From assembly GCF_011578285.1 (NCBI RefSeq), contig NZ_CP049916.1, forward strand, positions 3,286,001 to 3,350,000: 64,000 nt of DNA, read 5' to 3'. Below the pieces are notes generated by a model. That model had not been told where the DNA came from. It saw nothing but the letters and a program-made list of their open reading frames with translations, and did no database searches. Source of the stretch: Acinetobacter lanii. Lineage in GTDB: Bacteria; Pseudomonadota; Gammaproteobacteria; Pseudomonadales; Moraxellaceae. This document shows, piece after piece, positions 18,354 through 26,876 of this stretch. How positions within the stretch are numbered: the stretch's first letter is position 1; every line of letters starts with the position of its first letter. Both the position numbers and the translations under genes were made by a program.

Positions 18354-19492
18354 GCTGAAATTCCCATTTCACCCAGCATATGTTTATTCACCTGATGCAC
18401 ATCATATTTATTGAGGGCAATTTCACGTGAACGCTGCCCCATCAGTTCAATGAGTTTTGGGTCTTCAATAAAATATTGCATACTCTGCACCAAATCATCG
18501 ACTGATTTTACCCCGACCAAATAGCCGTTTACTCCATGTGATACGGTTTCACGACAACCCGGTGCATCCGTAGTAATAATCGCACGACCCATCGCCATGG
18601 CTTCTAACACCGTGCGTGGTGTGCCTTCACGATAAGATGGCAACACATAGACCGAGCTTTCCGCAATGGCAGGACGCACATCAGTGAGTTTGCCCCAATA
18701 TTTGAGTCGTCCATCAGCGATCCAACTATCGAGTTCAGCTTGCGAGATCGCTGATGGATTATCATCAATCCATCCGACCAAATGAAATTCTGCTTCAGGA
18801 TGCTTTGCTTTAATAATGCGTGCCGATTCAGCATATTCACGTACGCCTTTGTCACCGAGTAATCGAGCAATCAGTAAGAAGGATGCTTTGACCTGCCCCT
18901 GTTGATTTTTTGGTAACGGCATCACATCAAAATCTTGTACATTTACGCCTGACCCATTCACCACCACAGTCCGCTTATCGGCTTCAAGCAAATGCATGTC
19001 TTGGAAGAGTTTTAAATCGTCTGGATTTTGGAAAAAGACTTTATCACTATGTTTTAAGGCTTGGGCATATAAGCCATGTACCATTTTTTGGAACACACTG
19101 CGTTTACCTGATTCGACATTTTGAAAGGCATAGCCTAGACCAGTAATCAACGCAAAACGATGTGGCACTTTGGCAAGCCATGACGCTAAGGTACCGTAAA
19201 TGACCGGTTTAATGGTATAGGAAAGCACATAGTCCGGCTGAATCTGACGCATCTGCTGATACAGGTTTTTGAGGAGTTTTAAATCTGCCAATGGATTGGT
19301 ACCCGTGCGTTGCATTGGGATTTCATGCAAGTGATAGCCAAGCACGTGTAGTTTTTGCAGTTCTTCGGGAAAACTTGCGAACTCAGGTGCCATGATGTGA
19401 ATTTCATAGCCGTGGGAAGCAATGGCTTCCAATAATTTGCCACGAAAATTCAATACCGACGGCAAAAAACTACTGATCATTAAAAATTTCAT
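18350..19492 (-). CDS. GT4-family glycosyltransferase, partner of initiating transferase copy B
   Basis: 380 residues read from the ATG at 19492, which overlaps the upstream TGA (ATGA); the longer frame uses a TTG and is less likely. A GT-B enzyme with YTIKPVIYG in the N-domain, a LIARLLGDKGVREY donor-site segment, and E-x7-E in YREGTPRTVLEAM followed by GRAIITTDAPGCRE. The layout and several segments match the GT4 at 3566-4723, so the GT4-itrA pair occurs twice in the locus. Probably adds the second sugar to the QuiNAc4NAc-type primer. It overlaps itrA by 4 bases. Confidence 0.87.
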   Translation of the reverse strand: MKFLMISSFLPSVLNFRGKLLEAIASHGYEIHIMAPEFASFPEELQKLHVLGYHLHEIPMQRTGTNPLADLKLLKNLYQQMRQIQPDYVLSYTIKPVIYGTLASWLAKVPHRFALITGLGYAFQNVESGKRSVFQKMVHGLYAQALKHSDKVFFQNPDDLKLFQDMHLLEADKRTVVVNGSGVNVQDFDVMPLPKNQQGQVKASFLLIARLLGDKGVREYAESARIIKAKHPEAEFHLVGWIDDNPSAISQAELDSWIADGRLKYWGKLTDVRPAIAESSVYVLPSYREGTPRTVLEAMAMGRAIITTDAPGCRETVSHGVNGYLVGVKSVDDLVQSMQYFIEDPKLIELMGQRSREIALNKYDVHQVNKHMLGEMGISA

Positions 19493-20583
19493 GCCTGTTG
19501 GCTCCACACCTGCATATATTGGCGGCTGACGGTTGCAATACTGAAATTCTGCTCAACACGTTCACGCGTTGCTTGTTTTAAGGCTTGTTTTTCTGCCTCG
19601 GTTTTTTCTGTATAGGCCAAAATCGCATCTGCCAAGGCTTGGGCATTACGTGGCGGAACAATACTGCCTAAATCCTGCACAATATATTTGGCATCACCGA
19701 CATCGGTACTGATACACGGTAAACCTGATGCCATGGCTTCGACTAAGACATTCGGGAAACCTTCGGTAATCGAAGTCATGAGGAATGCATCAATGGATTG
19801 ATAAAAGGCTGGCATATCTGAGATTTGATCGAGTAAATGTACTTTTTCAGCATCTAACTGATACTGCTCAAACAAAGCTTTGACTTCGGGATTATCTAAG
19901 CTCGCACCTGAACCCGCAATTTTAAAGATAATGTTTTCATCTTTGAGCAAGCCCATGGTTTCAAACAAATACGGATAACCTTTGGCGCTGTGATAACGGC
20001 CTGCAAAACCAATTACGGTCGGTTGATGCAACTGAATATTCGGATGAAATTTATCAAGAAAGACCCCATTGGCAATCACATGCTGATGGGCGTTTTGAAA
20101 GCCAAAATCGGCATGTTGCTGTTTGGATGAATGCGCACAGTAAATAATGGCACTGGGCTGTTTCGATAAAACCTTACTTAAACCCAATGCGATTTTAGTA
20201 CTGATCGATTCATCTTTTGGGGAAGCAAGCGAGTGATGGATCCCCCATACCACATTTGGTTTTTGGGCTAAACCCATCACACTTAAACTCGTCAAAGCAT
20301 TGGCATGGTACATCCAACATTGCACAGTTTTGGGTTGTAGTTGTTTGAGTAAACTACGTAGTTTTTGAATTGTACCTAAGGTATTTAAACCATTCCAACC
20401 GAGCGCATAGTATGACTGGCAACGATCTAAAGTGCCTTGATACACTTTGGATGTTTTCATTAAAGCAATAATGACATGCTGATACTGATCTTCCGTATAT
20501 TGAATCAGACGTGCCAATATCATCTCAGCACCACCGACGCCTGCAAAGTTAGTGATGACATGCACCATCAATGGCTTGCTCAT
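19489..20583 (-). CDS. GT4-family glycosyltransferase
   Basis: A 364-residue GT-B transferase. The N-terminal region has NFAGVGGAEMIL (12-23), a GT4 acceptor-loop form; the donor domain has GFAGRYHSAKGYPYL and E-x7-E in ITEGFPNVLVEAM, followed by CISTDVGDAKYIV. Likely a cytoplasmic-face enzyme extending the repeat unit. Four-base overlaps at both ends (ATGA junctions) place it in a tightly coupled run of three GT4 genes. Specificity is not visible. Confidence 0.87.
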   Translation of the reverse strand: MSKPLMVHVITNFAGVGGAEMILARLIQYTEDQYQHVIIALMKTSKVYQGTLDRCQSYYALGWNGLNTLGTIQKLRSLLKQLQPKTVQCWMYHANALTSLSVMGLAQKPNVVWGIHHSLASPKDESISTKIALGLSKVLSKQPSAIIYCAHSSKQQHADFGFQNAHQHVIANGVFLDKFHPNIQLHQPTVIGFAGRYHSAKGYPYLFETMGLLKDENIIFKIAGSGASLDNPEVKALFEQYQLDAEKVHLLDQISDMPAFYQSIDAFLMTSITEGFPNVLVEAMASGLPCISTDVGDAKYIVQDLGSIVPPRNAQALADAILAYTEKTEAEKQALKQATRERVEQNFSIATVSRQYMQVWSQQA

Positions 20584-21698
20584 GATGCAGACTCCATCAT
20601 GCGCAAATACTGCTTCAACACGGTTTGTTTATGGAACTGCTGAATATGCGCATCAAAGTCGACATCAGAATAGTGTACATACTCCGCAAAAATCGCTTTT
20701 TGCATTGCTTGGGTCAGACCTGTTTGATCATTACATTCGACCAATAAACCAAACTTGGCGTGGTCTAAAATTTCCATTGGACCACTTGGGCAATCGGTAC
20801 TGACCACTTTGACTTTGGATGCCAAGGCTTGAATCAGCACACCCGGTAAACCCTCCCAATTTGAACTTAAAACAAACAGCGATGCATATTTAAAATAGGC
20901 ATAGGGATTGGCATCAAAACCGGGTAAATCTACGACATCATTTAAACCTAACTCAGCCACTAAGGCTTCAAACTCGCCACGTAGCTCACCTTCACCTAAA
21001 ATAATCAGACGTGTATCTACATGCTGATCATGTAAGGCTTTAAATGAACGAATCAGGAAACCAAAGTTCTTAGCTTCGGTTAGACGCCCGACGGCCAAAA
21101 TCACTTTATTGCTGTCATTAAAAAAATGATGTGTCACAGGCACTTTGAGTTTTTCGAAATAGGCATCATCTAAAACAGGATTATAAATGGTGCTGATGTT
21201 ATTTTTCTTATAGCTATAATATTCACGAAAATCAGTTTCGACACCTTTAGAGACACAGACCACTTGCTGTGCCATCGGATACGTCCAATTCACCAAGGTT
21301 TTCAGTACAAATTTGGCGATGCCTTGCAACTTGATATTTTTTGACGGCGTCGACACTTCACGAAAGATCAAACGCGTGTTAACACCTGCTAATTTCTTGG
21401 CAAGGCCTGCAACAATATTGGTATGGGTTTGGGTGGCGACTAAGCAATCATAGTACTCGGTTTTCATTCTAATTTTTAACGCGCTGATGCTATTCATCAC
21501 CCGACCACAATTGAAATTCACCAACTCAATTTTAGGGCTGACTTCTGGCAACAGCTTCCCTTTTTCACCATTTAGATCACATACGCCCAAATGGATCTTC
21601 AGCCCTTGTTCAGCAAAACTATTGGCGAGTTGAATGACTGTACGTTCTGCACCGCCACCACCCAAGCTTGGCAAAAAGAACATGACTTTATTCAACAT
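20580..21698 (-). CDS. GT4-family glycosyltransferase with Gln in the E-x7-E motif
   Basis: A 372-residue GT-B enzyme. LPSLGGGGAERTVIQLA (9-25) marks the N-terminal domain; VGRLTEAKNFGF is the donor-phosphate region. The usual E-x7-E motif reads WEGLPGVLIQAL, with Gln in place of the second Glu, followed by STDCPSGPMEIL. Similar GLPGVLIQ forms occur in other capsule GT4 enzymes, so this need not mean loss of function. It overlaps the next gene by 4 bases and lies 31 bases downstream of an acyltransferase gene. Donor and acceptor unknown. Confidence 0.87.
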   Translation of the reverse strand: MLNKVMFFLPSLGGGGAERTVIQLANSFAEQGLKIHLGVCDLNGEKGKLLPEVSPKIELVNFNCGRVMNSISALKIRMKTEYYDCLVATQTHTNIVAGLAKKLAGVNTRLIFREVSTPSKNIKLQGIAKFVLKTLVNWTYPMAQQVVCVSKGVETDFREYYSYKKNNISTIYNPVLDDAYFEKLKVPVTHHFFNDSNKVILAVGRLTEAKNFGFLIRSFKALHDQHVDTRLIILGEGELRGEFEALVAELGLNDVVDLPGFDANPYAYFKYASLFVLSSNWEGLPGVLIQALASKVKVVSTDCPSGPMEILDHAKFGLLVECNDQTGLTQAMQKAIFAEYVHYSDVDFDAHIQQFHKQTVLKQYLRMMESAS

Positions 21699-21729
21699 AT
21701 GCAGACCTAAATTTTAAAATGGGAGAATA

Positions 21730-22278
21730 TTAATGTGAGCTTTTTGCGGCTTGAATTGCCATCGCACGTTCCACGCGTTCGCGGTAATCCGTAATCCCAA
21801 CCAAGTCGCTATCACTGGCACAAGTGCTTTGTATTTTGGCTTGATAATCGGCAAAGCTAGAGACCACTTTGGCAGGGATACCAATTGAGACAGCATTATC
21901 AGGAATATCTTTGGTGACCACTGAACCTGCACCAATCACCACATTCGAGCCAATCGTCACGCCCGGCATAATAATGCTATTTACACCAATAAAGACATGC
22001 GAACCCACTTGAATCGGAGCAAAGCGTTGATAGCGTTTGCCTTGCGCGTCTTTGACCAAACAAGTACTACCATCATGGGTAATAAACTTCACGCCTGAAG
22101 TGACCGTAACATGATCGCCGATGGAGACTAAAAACGGTTCTGATCCCCAATTTTTAATATAAATTCGGCAGTTTTCGCCAACCTTTACTCCCTTTTTACG
22201 TGCATAAGCCACACTGCCTTTAGCCATAAAATAAGCCAAATCAAACAACTGTAGAAAAGCAGAAACAAGAAATGCCAT
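21730..22278 (-). CDS. Left-handed beta-helix acyltransferase (probable O-acetyltransferase)
   Basis: 182 residues. An N-terminal hydrophobic stretch (1-20) is followed by hexapeptide repeats. It carries the candidate catalytic histidine in KFITHDGSTCL, then VGSHVFIGVNSIIMPGVTIGSNVVIGAGSVVTKDIP, the usual C-terminal coils of serine/maltose/galactoside-type acetyltransferases. Probably decorates a sugar of the repeat unit with an acetyl group from acetyl-CoA. Preceded by a 95-base gap. The exact acceptor cannot be deduced. Confidence 0.82.
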   Translation of the reverse strand: MAFLVSAFLQLFDLAYFMAKGSVAYARKKGVKVGENCRIYIKNWGSEPFLVSIGDHVTVTSGVKFITHDGSTCLVKDAQGKRYQRFAPIQVGSHVFIGVNSIIMPGVTIGSNVVIGAGSVVTKDIPDNAVSIGIPAKVVSSFADYQAKIQSTCASDSDLVGITDYRERVERAMAIQAAKSSH

Positions 22279-22373
22279 ACAGGTGACTCAAAAAAGAGAG
22301 AAAAACAATAGGATATTTTACGCTGAAAATAAACTTTAGGATATGAATCCAAAAGTTGCGGTGCGAAGCTCAG

Positions 22374-22967
22374 TTACAGCGCTTTGATTTTCTTGACGGG
22401 ACTACCGACATAAACCCCAGCATCCTCAAGCGGTTTGGACACCAAACTACAAGCACCAATCACACTATTGCTTGGAATACTGACACCATCAAGCACCGTG
22501 ACACGAGCACCCAGCCAAATATTTTCACCTAAACTGACACCGAGTTTGGTAATCGCATCTTTGACCAAAACATCAGGCTCACCAAACTTATGATTACTCG
22601 CAATAATGATGCTTTGTGTACCAATACGGGTGTTATCTCCAAGGGTCACACCGCCACAGCCATTGATATAAGATTTAGAATTGATGCTGACATCTTTGCC
22701 AATCCTAACCTTGCCACCAAAGCATTTGATGTAGCAGTTTTCACCAATAAAACTGTTGTCGGCAATCTCAAGCACTGCGCCATTTTCAACGATGAGACTG
22801 ACATGATCGCCAATATAAACATTGTTGCCGATCTTTACTTTCCCACTGATATCGACCGTACAGCCTCGACCGAAATAGCGAAATTTGGTGCCAAAAGCCA
22901 CATTATAAAATTGCTCACGACATTGTGCAGTGAACCAATTCATCAGTTTTAAAAGCTTAAAAAACAT
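22374..22967 (-). CDS. Left-handed beta-helix acyltransferase, second copy
   Basis: 197 residues read from the ATG at 22967, which shares one base with the wzx stop (TGATG); a GTG 18 bases upstream is the alternative start. Consecutive hexapeptide coils run from about residue 35 to the end (VKIGNNVYIGDHV, VRIGKDVSI, VTLGDNTRIGTQSIIIASNHKFG), with the candidate catalytic His in SNHKFG, and a C-terminal YVGSPVKKI that resembles other CapG/WcaF-like enzymes. Likely transfers acetyl from acetyl-CoA to a repeat-unit sugar. The two acyltransferases are not close copies of each other. Confidence 0.82.
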   Translation of the reverse strand: MFFKLLKLMNWFTAQCREQFYNVAFGTKFRYFGRGCTVDISGKVKIGNNVYIGDHVSLIVENGAVLEIADNSFIGENCYIKCFGGKVRIGKDVSINSKSYINGCGGVTLGDNTRIGTQSIIIASNHKFGEPDVLVKDAITKLGVSLGENIWLGARVTVLDGVSIPSNSVIGACSLVSKPLEDAGVYVGSPVKKIKAL

Positions 22968-24139
22968 CAGTTTTTGTTTCTCCACACCACATATAAAATG
23001 GCAAAGTTATAAATGATCAGTGCGACAGGCACTGCCAATAGCATATAAATTTTATTCTCAAATAAAACATATAGTCCTGTAAATAATGCGAATTTAATGA
23101 TCAGTTCAACGATTTGCAGTTTAAACAAGACTTGACTGTTGCGCTTAGCAATCAGAAAAGCCGAGCTAGGAGGATTACAGAAAATCGCCCAATAGCCCAA
23201 AGCTAGAATTTGAAAATATGCTGAGATGCCAACCCATTCACTACCAAAAATCCATAAATAGACAGATTCAGGCAAAATAAAGAAAATGGCAAATAACGGC
23301 AGTGATACCAAACTTAACAACACACTTGCCTTTAAAGCACTTTGATTGGATTCTGTGGTTTTGAACTTACGAATAAAAAACTGACGTAAGGTTTGTGAAA
23401 TCAGATTGATTGGCACACGCAAAGTCCGCTCGACAATGGCGTAGAAACCCATCGCCTGTACACCCACAAAATGCGACACCACATAGTAAGGCAAGTTATG
23501 CGAAAAACTATTCAGCAAAGCATGTGGTGTATTGCTATAGATAAAGTCTTTATAGTTTTTAAAAGCCTGCCAACTCACTTGATAGAGCTGGTGTTTTAGT
23601 AAATAAATCAGTACCGCCACAATCATGATGATCGAACTGACGTTATAGCTATTGACCAAACTGATCTGCATCACCAATGGCAAAGACAGTTGCACCGCCA
23701 CCACAATCGCACTTCTAAAAATATTTAAAGCTGCACAAAAATATTCTTTGTGCGCAGAAAATTGATAATTATACAGACTTTGAATCAGCGTATTGGCAAG
23801 TACGCCTGTAGCCACTGCACCTGCCATTTCAACATTTAAAATAAAGCTGATGATAATACCACTGACAATTGCAATCGCCGTTGAGAACACTGCTCCTTCA
23901 AAAATCAGGCTTTTTTTATCCTGTTCCTCAGCAACCAATAAAGCTTGATCTAAACGTAAATTGGCAACCGTGGATAAAATACTAACAATCGCTAAAGCAA
24001 TCCCATAAGCCCCAAAGTCCGCAACAGAATATAGGCGCGTTAAAACAGGAAGTGCGATAAATGTCATTATCGCACCTGCCAGTAAACTTAAGGTAATCAG
24101 CCCAATCGACTGATACTTTGCGAAAAGTTTCGCAATCAT
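22967..24139 (-). CDS. wzx: Wzx-type oligosaccharide flippase, block B
   Basis: 390-residue membrane protein with around 12 helices and the polysaccharide-transporter family N-terminus (LLAGAIMTFIALPVLTRLY, then DFGAYGIALAIVSI). The LPVLTRLYSVADFGAYG pattern is a recognisable feature of Wzx/RfbX proteins. It would flip the lipid-linked unit of block B to the periplasm. It is clearly different from the block A flippase at 8784-10079 and less AT-rich. No polymerase lies beside it, so its product either uses the single Wzy at 5804-6817 or is transferred unpolymerised. Confidence 0.86.
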   Translation of the reverse strand: MIAKLFAKYQSIGLITLSLLAGAIMTFIALPVLTRLYSVADFGAYGIALAIVSILSTVANLRLDQALLVAEEQDKKSLIFEGAVFSTAIAIVSGIIISFILNVEMAGAVATGVLANTLIQSLYNYQFSAHKEYFCAALNIFRSAIVVAVQLSLPLVMQISLVNSYNVSSIIMIVAVLIYLLKHQLYQVSWQAFKNYKDFIYSNTPHALLNSFSHNLPYYVVSHFVGVQAMGFYAIVERTLRVPINLISQTLRQFFIRKFKTTESNQSALKASVLLSLVSLPLFAIFFILPESVYLWIFGSEWVGISAYFQILALGYWAIFCNPPSSAFLIAKRNSQVLFKLQIVELIIKFALFTGLYVLFENKIYMLLAVPVALIIYNFAILYVVWRNKN

Positions 24140-24149
24140 CTGCTCAAGA

Positions 24150-25172
24150 TCATTTTAAGTTGTTCACATACCAACGCATCGCGAGTTGAATGCCTTCAGC
24201 AATTTTAAACTCAGGTGCATAGCCCAAATGTTGCTGAATTTTGGCAATACTCGCTTGTGAATGACGCACATCGCCTGCACGGAAATCACGGTACACTGGA
24301 TCACGCTCAAACTTCACATCATTGGTCGCAAGCGCCACTTGAATGGCACGGTACAATTCATTCAGCGTAGTACGGTCACCCACAGCCACGTTATAGACCT
24401 GATTCTTCGCTTCATCCGATGCAGTTGCCGCCAAAATATTGGCTTGAACCGTATTATCGATAAAACAGAAGTCACGACTAGTTTCACCATCACCATTAAT
24501 GAAGACATCTTCACCATTGATCATCGATGCCGTCCATTTTGGAATCACCGCTGCATAGGCACCATTTGGATCTTGGCGTTGACCAAACACATTGAAGTAA
24601 CGCAGACCAATGGCTTTAAAACTATAGGTTTTCGCAAATACATCGGCATACAGTTCATTGACATATTTGGTCACCGCATAAGGTGACAAGGGCTTACCGA
24701 TATTTTCTTCGACTTTTGGCAATGCAGGATGGTCGCCATAGGTCGAGCTACTTGCTGCATAAGTAAAGCTTGCCACACCGGCATCTCGTGCTGCCGTCAG
24801 CATATTTAAAAAACCGCTGATATTGGTTTCATTGGTAGTAATCGGATCGGCAATCGAGCGTGGGACTGAACCGAGCGCTGCCTCATGCAATACATAATCC
24901 ACACCTGCACAGGCTTTTTGGCAATCTGCAAACTGACGAATATCGCCTTCAATAAAGCGAAATTTTGCCCATTGCTCAGCAGTTACCGATGCTTGAACTT
25001 CATCGAGGTTATGCTGATGACCTGTCGCAAAGTTATCTAAACCAATGACAGTTTGATCAAGTTTCAGTAGTGTTTCTAAAAGGTTTGAGCCGATAAAGCC
25101 TGCAACACCAGTGACAAGCCATGTTTTAGGTACAGCTTTGAGGTTTTCACATACCTGTTGATATTGATTCAT
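24150..25172 (-). CDS. wbpP: UDP-N-acetylglucosamine 4-epimerase (WbpP/TviC type)
   Basis: Extended SDR of 340 residues. The NAD-binding loop [13 protein letters not shown] (21-33) is preceded by about 18 extra residues, as in WbpP/TviC, and the catalytic SSSTYGDHP and [10 protein letters not shown] (Tyr-x3-Lys) motifs are present. The family epimerises UDP-GlcNAc to UDP-GalNAc, or the uronic acid pair, at C4. Directly beside the C6-dehydrogenase gna it forms a WbpO/WbpP-like route to UDP-GalNAcA. The direction and the preferred substrate order are inferred from that family pair. Confidence 0.86.
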   Translation of the reverse strand: MNQYQQVCENLKAVPKTWLVTGVAGFIGSNLLETLLKLDQTVIGLDNFATGHQHNLDEVQASVTAEQWAKFRFIEGDIRQFADCQKACAGVDYVLHEAALGSVPRSIADPITTNETNISGFLNMLTAARDAGVASFTYAASSSTYGDHPALPKVEENIGKPLSPYAVTKYVNELYADVFAKTYSFKAIGLRYFNVFGQRQDPNGAYAAVIPKWTASMINGEDVFINGDGETSRDFCFIDNTVQANILAATASDEAKNQVYNVAVGDRTTLNELYRAIQVALATNDVKFERDPVYRDFRAGDVRHSQASIAKIQQHLGYAPEFKIAEGIQLAMRWYVNNLK

Positions 25173-25187
25173 TATGGGTATGTCCTA

Positions 25188-26465
25188 TTACAAACGAAGA
25201 TCAGATTCTGATGGGGAAAGTACATATTTTAAATCATATAAAACATGCGCTGATTTACCTAAAGCACGGATCGCATCTGCACCCATGGCTTTAAATTGCT
25301 CATGAGCCACCGCTAAGATGACAGCATCATACTTGCCATTTTCTAAAGTCGAAATTGGGCTCAGACCATATTCATGTTCAGCCTCAGCAGCACTCACCCA
25401 AGGATCATACACATCCGGTTGAATGTCGTATTCTTTCAATTCATTCACGATATCAATGATACGGGTATTACGAATATCTGGACAGTTTTCTTTAAAGCTG
25501 AGACCCAAAATTAGGACTTTGGCATCTTCCACCTGAATACGTTTTTTCAGCATGGCTTTAACCAGTTGAGTCACGACATAAGCGCCCATACCATCATTGA
25601 GACGGCGACCTGCTAAAATAATTTCAGGATGATAACCAATCGCTTGTGCTTTATGGGTGAGATAATACGGATCCACCCCAATACAGTGACCACCAACAAG
25701 ACCTGGACGGAAAGGCAAGAAGTTCCATTTCGTCCCTGCCGCTTGAAGCACCGCTTCGGTATCAATGCCCATTTTATTAAAGATCACCGCAAGCTCATTA
25801 ATGAGTGCAATGTTGACATCACGTTGCGTATTTTCAATGACTTTGGCAGCTTCAGCGACTTTAATACTCGATGCCTTATGTGTACCGGCTTCAATCACGA
25901 GGTTATAGACCTCATCGACAAAATCAGCGACTTCAGGGGTAGAGCCTGAGGTAATTTTGAGAATATTGGTGACGCGGTGCAGTTTATCACCGGGGTTAAT
26001 GCGCTCTGGGCTATAACCGGCATAAAAGTCTTGATTGAAAATCAGCCCTGAACCTTTTTCAAGTTCTGGAATACACACTTCTTCAGTCGCGCCTGGATAG
26101 ACCGTCGACTCATACACCACGATATCGCCTTTCTTAAGCACTTGAGCAATACTTTGAGAGGCTTTCACTAAAGGAGTTAAATCTGGCTGTTTATATTGAT
26201 CAATTGGGGTGGGCACTGTGACAATAAAAAAATTACAGTCTTTTAAATCGTGTAAATTTGCACTGTAGCTTAATTGTGTGGATTGTTTTAATTCTTCAGG
26301 AGATACTTCTAAAGTATGATCTTGGCCTGATTTCAATTCATCTATCCGTTTTTGATGGATATCAAAACCAATCACCGGTACTTTCTTACCAAACTCAACC
26401 GCTAAGGGTAAACCGACATAACCTAAGCCAATAATGGCCATTTTTAGCTCAGTGCGTTGCATCAT
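25188..26465 (-). CDS. gna: UDP-N-acetylhexosamine 6-dehydrogenase (WbpO/TviB/Gna type)
   Basis: 425 residues; oxidises C6 of a UDP-N-acetylhexosamine to the uronic acid with two NAD+. It has [15 protein letters not shown] (13-27), [18 protein letters not shown], the catalytic Lys/Asn in [11 protein letters not shown], and the nucleophilic cysteine in [12 protein letters not shown], all intact in contrast to the ugd copy at 781-2037. The C-terminal domain has [16 protein letters not shown]. First gene of the minus-strand run and 15 bases upstream of the epimerase; a promoter with an extended -10 lies just upstream. Acinetobacter K loci commonly begin with gna. Confidence 0.9.
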   Translation of the reverse strand: MMQRTELKMAIIGLGYVGLPLAVEFGKKVPVIGFDIHQKRIDELKSGQDHTLEVSPEELKQSTQLSYSANLHDLKDCNFFIVTVPTPIDQYKQPDLTPLVKASQSIAQVLKKGDIVVYESTVYPGATEEVCIPELEKGSGLIFNQDFYAGYSPERINPGDKLHRVTNILKITSGSTPEVADFVDEVYNLVIEAGTHKASSIKVAEAAKVIENTQRDVNIALINELAVIFNKMGIDTEAVLQAAGTKWNFLPFRPGLVGGHCIGVDPYYLTHKAQAIGYHPEIILAGRRLNDGMGAYVVTQLVKAMLKKRIQVEDAKVLILGLSFKENCPDIRNTRIIDIVNELKEYDIQPDVYDPWVSAAEAEHEYGLSPISTLENGKYDAVILAVAHEQFKAMGADAIRALGKSAHVLYDLKYVLSPSESDLRL

Positions 26466-26524
26466 TCCAACAAAACCTTTAGCAAATAGTTTGATTAAAA
26501 ATTGATAAATAAAATCAACTGAAA

Positions 26525-26533
26525 ATTATAACA
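26525..26533 (-). promoter_or_regulatory. Extended -10 promoter for the gna-led capsule run
   Basis: On the minus strand the bases TGTTATAAT form a TGn extended -10 with a perfect TATAAT hexamer. It is about 60 bases upstream of the gna ATG, giving a leader of about 50 bases. No good -35 is seen, consistent with an extended -10 promoter. It is the best candidate to drive the long minus-strand capsule run. Confidence 0.5.
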
Positions 26534-26607
26534 GATTTATAAAAATAATGATTTTGATACAGTTCGAAAGACCATACCTGCAAAAATTCCACTTGAATGA
26601 GAGGATT

Positions 26608-26636
26608 TTGTAAGACTTCTAGATAAAAAGCATAAT
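26608..26636 (+). promoter_or_regulatory. Candidate sigma70 promoter for wza-wzb-wzc
   Basis: TTGTAA, 17 bases, CATAAT on the plus strand, about 240 bases before the wza start. Each hexamer matches the consensus at four or five positions with optimal spacing. Other AT-rich near matches lie nearer the gene, so this is only one possibility. Confidence 0.35.
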
Positions 26637-26876
26637 ATCCATTCTTATTATTTAAAGTTGTGGTAAATTCGCTCAAACGGACAACTGCATATAAATACCA
26701 GCATTGACTCTATGTTTATTTGGTTTTCATAATATTATTTATTAAATCATAGTATTGCCTTTATCTAATAAATTAATCGTGTTTGAAAATCAAGCATAAT
26801 CAAAAACGATATGGCATAATTATTGTTCGTTCATATAAATTGATCTAAAACCATTAGAATGTATATAGGATAGCGT

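Larger units (their letters stand above)
26466..26876. other. Divergent regulatory region between the capsule synthesis run and wza
   Basis: 411 bases without a credible gene. It contains an extended -10 promoter for gna on the minus strand and at least one promoter candidate for wza on the plus strand, so the wza operon has a leader of roughly 230 bases. The sequence is AT-rich. A partial match to the ops pause element lies at the very end of the leader and is discussed separately. I see no transcription terminator in the leader. Confidence 0.7.

Noticed and set aside
18350..24139. Search for a second Wzy polymerase in block B
   Set aside because: Every gene there is accounted for as GT4, hexapeptide acyltransferase or flippase; no other multi-helix protein is present.
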